A stretch of DNA of 9,995 nucleotides. Source: Pleionea sp041589565 (lineage in GTDB: Bacteria > Pseudomonadota > Gammaproteobacteria > Enterobacterales > Kangiellaceae). The notes under the pieces are model-generated. The model was given only the letters and a program-made list of their open reading frames with translations, did not search any database and had not been told where the DNA came from. Positions 5,125-9,995 of this stretch are shown one piece after another. A program made the translations under genes and the position numbers. The number at the start of each line of letters is the position of its first letter. Position 1 is the first letter of the stretch. Location of the stretch: positions 1 to 9,995 of the forward strand of contig JBFHVL010000122.1 in NCBI GenBank assembly GCA_041589565.1, read 5' to 3'.

Positions 5125-8100
5125 ATGCTGATCCTGCGTGGAGCACCCGCTTTTTCTGAGTTTCGTCTAACCAAAATTCGCCATAACTGTCAGGCTAACG
5201 GCCTGAAAATTAAAGACATTTATGCGGAGTATGTGCACTTTGCCGATATTGAGAGTGCCCTTGATGACACTGAAATGGCGGTACTTGAGCGTCTTTTGAC
5301 TTACGGACCTGCGATCCCGGCGCACGAGCCAGACGGGCAATTGCTGGTGGTGGTACCTCGACCTGGAACCATTTCTCCCTGGTCTTCCAAAGCATCGGAT
5401 ATTGCCCATAACTGCGGACTAAGCAAAGTAAAGCGTCTGGAGCGCGGTGTGGCTTTTTATTTGCAAGGCGATAGTGGCGCGACTTTGTCGGACGCTGAGC
5501 TGGAGCTGGCAAAAGTTTACATTCATGACCGTATGGTTGAAGCGGTGCTTTCGCAGTTTGAGGCGGCTAGCGTGCTGTTTCGTCATGAGGAACCTCGTCC
5601 TTTTAGTCGCGTCGACATTATGGGCGGTGGTCGTGATGCGCTGGTTAAAGCGAACAGTGATCTGGGCTTGGCGCTTGCAGATGACGAAATTGATTATCTG
5701 GTAGAACGTTTTCAAGAATTACAACGTAATCCCACAGATGTCGAGTTGATGATGTTCGCGCAGGCTAACTCGGAGCACTGTCGCCATAAAATCTTTAATG
5801 CTTCCTGGACCATAGATGGCGAAGAGCAGCCCTTATCGCTATTCAAAATGATCAAAAACACTTACGAAGTGGGCCATGAAGGCGTACTTTCGGCGTATCG
5901 AGACAATGCTGCTGTTATTGAAGGCTTTGAGCAACCACGCCTATGGCCTGATGCCAGCTCGCATCAATACGAATACCATCTGGAGCCCGTCCACATTTTG
6001 ATGAAGGTGGAAACCCACAATCATCCTACCGCTATTTCTCCGTATCCGGGAGCCTCGACCGGTTCCGGTGGCGAAATTCGTGATGAAGGCGCAACCGGCA
6101 TTGGTGGCAAGCCCAAAGTGGGACTCACCGGCTTTAGTGTTTCCAACTTGAAAATTCCTGGTTTTGAACAGCCTTGGGAAATCGATTACGGCAAGCCCGG
6201 CCGAATTGTTACCGCGCTGGATATTATGACCGAAGGCCCACTCGGTGGGGCTGCTTTCAACAATGAATTTGGTCGTCCTAATGTTTGCGGTTATTTTCGA
6301 ACTTACGAGCAAGCCCATGAGTTTAGTTATGGCACCGAAGTGCGTGGGTATCATAAGCCCATTATGATTGCCGGCGGTATGGGAAATATTCGCGCTCAAC
6401 ACGTTGAAAAGAACGAAATCAAACCAGGTTACAAAGTCGTGGTGTTAGGTGGTCCTGCCATGTTGATTGGTCTGGGCGGTGGGGCTGCGTCTTCAATGGC
6501 TTCGGGAGCCAGTCAGGAAGATCTGGATTTTGCCTCGGTTCAACGGGATAACCCGGAAATAGAACGCCGCTGTCAGGAAGTAATCGATACCTGCTGGTCG
6601 ATGGATAAAAACCCCATCGAATTTATTCATGATGTGGGTGCTGGTGGGCTTTCAAACGCGATTCCAGAGCTGGTGCACGATGGCGAACGTGGCGGTAAAT
6701 TTGAATTACGCCGAGTTCCTAACGATGAGCCGGGAATGAGTCCGGTTGAAATCTGGTGTAACGAAGCGCAGGAGCGATACGTTTTAGCGATTGCTCCAGA
6801 AAGCGTCGATGTTTTTACCGCGATTTGTGAGCGTGAGCGTTGCCCATTTGCCATTGTGGGTGAAGCGACAGAAGAGTTACATCTGGAACTTAACGATGAG
6901 CACTTCGATAATAAGCCAATTGACCTGCCTATGGATGTGCTCTTTGGTAAGCCACCAAAAATGCATCGCGATGTGGCTTCCGCGACTACGGTAAAGAAGC
7001 CCGTATCCATTGATGCCGAATTAAATGAAGCGCTCGATCGCGTTCTGTCATTACCTGCTGTTGCCGATAAAACTTTCTTGATTACCATTGGCGATCGAAC
7101 CGTTGGTGGATTAGTTTCTCGCGATCAAATGGTCGGTCCCTGGCAAGTACCGGTAGCTGACTGTGCGGTCACCGCATCTACGCTGCAAGCCTATACTGGT
7201 GAAGCTATGGCCATGGGCGAGCGTACCCCTGCTGCTTTACTAGACTATGCTGCCTCGGCGCGCATGGCGGTAGGCGAAACTATTACCAATATTGCAGCAG
7301 CTCGAATAGAAAAATTGTCGCACATAAGGCTGTCAGCCAACTGGATGTGTGCGGCTGGCTTTGAAGGTGAAGATGCTGGTTTGTATCAGGCAGTAAAAGC
7401 GGTGGGAATGGAGTTGTGTCCCGAGTTGGGCATTACCATTCCGGTGGGAAAAGATTCCATGTCCATGCGCACAGTATGGGAAGAAAACGGTGAGCAAAAA
7501 TCAGTAACCGCACCTATGTCGCTAATCATTACCGGTTTCGCTCCAGTACTAAATATTCGCAAAAGTTTAACTCCGCAGTTGCGCACTGATAAAGGCGATA
7601 CTCTGCTGTTACTCATTGATTTGGGCGCAGGTAAAAATCGACTAGGCGCAACGGCATTGGCTCAGGTGTTTAACCAGCTGGGCGATCAAGTTGCCGATGT
7701 AGACAATGCTGTGAAACTAAAAGCATTCTTCGATGCCATTCAAACCTTAAATGAAAAAGGCATGATCCACGCGTATCACGATCGCAGTGACGGTGGTTTA
7801 GTCACAACCTTGGTAGAAATGGCGTTTGCTGGCAACACTGGACTTAATATTGATCTTTCCAGTTTATCCGACGATGCCCTAGGTGTTCTATTCAATGAAG
7901 AACTCGGTGCCGTGATTCAGATCAACAGCGATCAATTATCCGAAGTACAAAATATTTTAAGCGGTTTCGACTTAGCGGCTGAGACTCATGTGATTGGTGG
8001 GTTGGCTGCCGAAAAACAAGTCACGATTCGCCATGGTAACAACGAATGGCTGAAGCGAGAGTTAAAAGATTTACGAGCTCTGTGGTCGGCAACCACTTAC

Positions 8101-9015
8101 CAAATGCAAAAGCTACGTGATAATCCAGAGTGTGCCGAGCAGGAATATCAGGCCAAGTTGGATGTTAACAATCCGGGTCTTACGCCTAAGCTCACATTCG
8201 ACATCAATAATGATATAGCCGCATCGCTAAGTGGCAGTGAGCAACCGAAAGTGGCGATTTTGCGTGAGCAAGGGGTTAACAGTCATTTGGAAATGGCTGC
8301 TGCCTTTATGAAAGCCGGGTTTACTGCTATTGATGTTCACATGAGCGACATTCTGTCGGGACGAGTGACTCTCGATCAGTTTAAAGGGATTGTTGCCTGT
8401 GGCGGCTTCTCTTACGGAGACGTACTCGGTGCGGGTGAAGGCTGGGCTAAATCGATATTATTTAACCCGGTTGCGAGAGAACAGTTTGCCAACTTCTTTA
8501 AACGGGAAGATGCCTTTGCATTGGGCATTTGTAATGGCTGTCAAATGCTGTCGAACTTAAAAGAGTTAATTCCGGGTACCGATCATTGGCCGCATTTTGT
8601 GCGCAACAAGTCAGAGCAATTTGAAGCGCGCTTTGCTTTGGTGAAAGTCGAAAAGTCGCCATCAATCTTTATGCAGGGTATGGAAGGATCTCATATTCCT
8701 ATCGCGGTTTCTCATGGTGAAGGACGCGCCGAGTTTAAAACCAATGAGGATGCGCAGAGTTCCAATGTGTCAGGACTGGTTGTTGCGCGATATATCGATA
8801 ACTACGGTAACGAAACCGAGCAGTATCCTTCGAACCCAAATGGCTCGCCATTTGGCATTACAGCGTTAACCAATACGGATGGTCGCGTCACCATTATGAT
8901 GCCTCACCCTGAGCGGGTACAACGTAGCGTACAAAACTCATGGTGCCCAGATGAGTGGGGCGAAGACGGTCCCTGGGTACGTATGTTCCGCAATGCGCGC
9001 GTTTGGGTGGGGTAA
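5125..9015 (+). CDS. purL: Phosphoribosylformylglycinamidine synthase, large single-chain form
   Basis: PurL (FGAR amidotransferase) converts FGAR, glutamine and ATP to FGAM in the fourth step of de novo purine synthesis, in the cytoplasm. The 1296 residues match the usual large proteobacterial form (1295 in E. coli). A PurS-like N-terminal domain covers about 1-160, followed by a linker. The synthetase half begins near QANSEHCRHK (213-222) and includes VETHNHPTAISPYPGA (295-310), the TGSGGEIRDEGATGIGGKPK loop, and later HDRSDGGL (885-892) in its second repeat. The glutaminase domain starts near 1040 (KVAILREQGVNSHLEMAAAF). Its catalytic triad is complete: C1136 in GICNGCQM, H1261 and E1263 in PHPER. 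Ammonia made by the glutaminase is channelled to the synthetase site in this family. The frame is intact with no missing key residue. GAGAGTAAG precedes the ATG. It is transcribed alone, with its own promoter and terminator. Confidence 0.99.
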   Translation: MLILRGAPAFSEFRLTKIRHNCQANGLKIKDIYAEYVHFADIESALDDTEMAVLERLLTYGPAIPAHEPDGQLLVVVPRPGTISPWSSKASDIAHNCGLSKVKRLERGVAFYLQGDSGATLSDAELELAKVYIHDRMVEAVLSQFEAASVLFRHEEPRPFSRVDIMGGGRDALVKANSDLGLALADDEIDYLVERFQELQRNPTDVELMMFAQANSEHCRHKIFNASWTIDGEEQPLSLFKMIKNTYEVGHEGVLSAYRDNAAVIEGFEQPRLWPDASSHQYEYHLEPVHILMKVETHNHPTAISPYPGASTGSGGEIRDEGATGIGGKPKVGLTGFSVSNLKIPGFEQPWEIDYGKPGRIVTALDIMTEGPLGGAAFNNEFGRPNVCGYFRTYEQAHEFSYGTEVRGYHKPIMIAGGMGNIRAQHVEKNEIKPGYKVVVLGGPAMLIGLGGGAASSMASGASQEDLDFASVQRDNPEIERRCQEVIDTCWSMDKNPIEFIHDVGAGGLSNAIPELVHDGERGGKFELRRVPNDEPGMSPVEIWCNEAQERYVLAIAPESVDVFTAICERERCPFAIVGEATEELHLELNDEHFDNKPIDLPMDVLFGKPPKMHRDVASATTVKKPVSIDAELNEALDRVLSLPAVADKTFLITIGDRTVGGLVSRDQMVGPWQVPVADCAVTASTLQAYTGEAMAMGERTPAALLDYAASARMAVGETITNIAAARIEKLSHIRLSANWMCAAGFEGEDAGLYQAVKAVGMELCPELGITIPVGKDSMSMRTVWEENGEQKSVTAPMSLIITGFAPVLNIRKSLTPQLRTDKGDTLLLLIDLGAGKNRLGATALAQVFNQLGDQVADVDNAVKLKAFFDAIQTLNEKGMIHAYHDRSDGGLVTTLVEMAFAGNTGLNIDLSSLSDDALGVLFNEELGAVIQINSDQLSEVQNILSGFDLAAETHVIGGLAAEKQVTIRHGNNEWLKRELKDLRALWSATTYQMQKLRDNPECAEQEYQAKLDVNNPGLTPKLTFDINNDIAASLSGSEQPKVAILREQGVNSHLEMAAAFMKAGFTAIDVHMSDILSGRVTLDQFKGIVACGGFSYGDVLGAGEGWAKSILFNPVAREQFANFFKREDAFALGICNGCQMLSNLKELIPGTDHWPHFVRNKSEQFEARFALVKVEKSPSIFMQGMEGSHIPIAVSHGEGRAEFKTNEDAQSSNVSGLVVARYIDNYGNETEQYPSNPNGSPFGITALTNTDGRVTIMMPHPERVQRSVQNSWCPDEWGEDGPWVRMFRNARVWVG

Positions 9016-9025
9016 ATCACACAAA

Positions 9026-9075
9026 GGGTAGCTGCTGTTTTGAGGCAGCTACTCCTCTTATTTTTTCTTTCACTT
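9026..9075 (+). terminator. Rho-independent terminator of purL
   Basis: GTAGCTGC (9028-9035) pairs perfectly with GCAGCTAC (9045-9052), and the stem can gain G9027-T9053 (wobble) and G9026-C9054. The T-rich tract TCTTATTTTTTCTTTC follows. It begins about 10 bases after the purL stop codon. Confidence 0.88.
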
Positions 9076-9249
9076 TTGAAGCAATATCTCGTAGTAGTGA
9101 TTTTTTTCTCGCAACTATCCTGCCGCTGTCTTGGTATCGCAATTTGTATAAATTTTGAACGAGTGCCTATCTTAAGGTGTGGCAAACTACTAGAATGCCT
9201 AAATTAACTCAGATCAATGGACGCTTTGCCGCACATTAAAGGAGCCCTT
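9076..9249. promoter_or_regulatory. Upstream region of the jelly-roll protein gene
   Basis: No gene is seen. TATAAA (9147-9152) and TAGAAT (9191-9196) resemble -10 elements, but neither has a good -35 at normal spacing, so expression may depend on an activator. A strong ribosome site AAAGGAG (9238-9244) lies 5 bases before the ATG at 9250. Confidence 0.35.
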
Positions 9250-9995
9250 ATGAAAATCTATGCCCCGCTGGTGCTAACTTGTCTGGTATTGGGATTTAAA
9301 CCACTGTTAGCTGTAGAAGCTTTTTGTCCGGATGGAAGTGCGCCTAACCCTAATGTTTTATTTTGCGATAGTTTTGAAGGTACGCTTGCTGAAACCAAAC
9401 AGAAGTATTACGACTACAGTGATGATGAAGGTGAATATGCTCCAGTGGCGGGCGATGCCGTAGAAGGCGGTAAAGTTCTGCGCACTCGTTGGCAAGCGGG
9501 CGAAGTGGATGCTGGCGCCATGCACTTAAATATTGGACGTACTCCGCTAGGTTCAAGTTTGTATCCCAATGTAGATTTTCGTGAAATTTATTGGCGCTTT
9601 TACTTAAAGCTGCAAAATGACTTTCAAAGCTTCCCCAGTAAAATAACACGTGCCACTGGGTTTGCCGGCTCCAATTGGTCGCAATCGATGGTGGCGCATG
9701 TTTGGCACGATGATAATAACAAACAGTTTATAGTGGCCGATCCTGTGAGTGGTATTGAAAATGATCAGCTGGTGACAACGCGCTACAATGATTTTGATAA
9801 TTTTCGCTGGCTCGGTAAAGCGACCATTAATACACCTTTTCCAAAAGGGGAGTGGGTGTGTATTGAAACACGCGTGAAGCTCAATGATGCAGGCCAATCC
9901 AATGGCATTTTCGAAATTTATATCAACGATAGGCTCGAAGCGAGTAAGCAAAATATGGACTGGGTGGGAGCCTGGGATGATTACGCCATAAACGC
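9250..9995 (+). CDS. Secreted concanavalin A-like (jelly-roll) protein, polysaccharide-lyase-like; 3' end beyond window
   Basis: The frame runs from ATG 9250 without a stop to the window edge, giving 248 residues so far. Residues 1 to about 21-24 form a signal peptide (MKIYAPLVLTCLVLG, then a cut near LLAVEA). The mature start has a cysteine pair (C26, C39) in FCPDGSAPNPNVLFCDSFEG, followed by many alternating aromatic and polar strands: REIYWRFYLKLQNDF at 111-125, SMVAHVWHD at 146-154, and KGEWVCIETRVKLNDAGQSN at 199-218 leading into GIFEIYINDRLEA. The last block (tryptophan, ExRVKLN, small Gly-rich turn, xxYINxR) recalls the beta-sandwich of polysaccharide lyases such as PL14 and related laminin-G-like domains. 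A role in binding or cutting an extracellular polysaccharide is inferred; I see no catalytic residues I can assign. It stands behind the purL terminator with its own strong ribosome site, so it is a separate unit. Confidence 0.85.
   Translation, partial: MKIYAPLVLTCLVLGFKPLLAVEAFCPDGSAPNPNVLFCDSFEGTLAETKQKYYDYSDDEGEYAPVAGDAVEGGKVLRTRWQAGEVDAGAMHLNIGRTPLGSSLYPNVDFREIYWRFYLKLQNDFQSFPSKITRATGFAGSNWSQSMVAHVWHDDNNKQFIVADPVSGIENDQLVTTRYNDFDNFRWLGKATINTPFPKGEWVCIETRVKLNDAGQSNGIFEIYINDRLEASKQNMDWVGAWDDYAIN

Noticed and set aside
5941..7088. Long minus-strand frames inside purL (153 codons each)
   Set aside because: They lie fully opposite a conserved intact gene and their translations show no family features; they are shadows of purL codon structure.
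9350..9951. Minus-strand frames at the right end
   Set aside because: They overlap the signal-peptide-bearing plus-strand gene starting at 9250, which has a strong ribosome site and a coherent beta-rich protein sequence.

Overview
The window reads as chromosomal DNA of a gammaproteobacterium, probably marine or polysaccharide-associated. The large single-chain PurL (1296 aa, Escherichia/Salmonella type), the MltF family lytic transglycosylase divergent from purL (an arrangement also seen in enterics and pseudomonads) and a secreted jelly-roll, lyase-like protein all fit this. The genus cannot be fixed from the sequence alone.

Left end (1-716): a small AT-rich gene for a short-form endonuclease V ends with its stop codon inside a 60-bp stem-loop (520-579). 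That stem-loop has the full layout of an integron attC site, so this looks like an integron gene cassette, probably the last of an array lying to the left. About 110 bp of featureless AT-rich DNA follows, then a terminator serving the opposite strand.

Secreted protease operon (746-2244, minus strand): the upstream gene encodes a membrane-anchored protein that resembles the propeptide half of bacterial reprolysin-like metallopeptidases. The downstream gene, 38 bp away, encodes a signal-peptide-bearing catalytic domain with HELGHNMGLAH and almost no propeptide of its own. The pair looks like a protease zymogen split into two polypeptides. Its roughly 350-bp upstream region holds a nested inverted repeat and a separate palindrome, both possible control sites.

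Core block (2551-9075): a PduO-type cob(I)alamin adenosyltransferase and MltF lie on the minus strand, each with its own hairpin terminator. Diverging from mltF is purL on the plus strand, with a good sigma70-type promoter, a clear ribosome binding site and a terminator. These are ordinary housekeeping genes: adenosylcobalamin formation, peptidoglycan turnover, and step 4 of de novo purine synthesis.

Right end (9250-9995): the start of a secreted beta-sandwich (concanavalin A-like) protein related in style to polysaccharide lyases, cut by the window edge.

The two most interesting items are the endonuclease V cassette with its attC site and the apparently split propeptide/protease pair.
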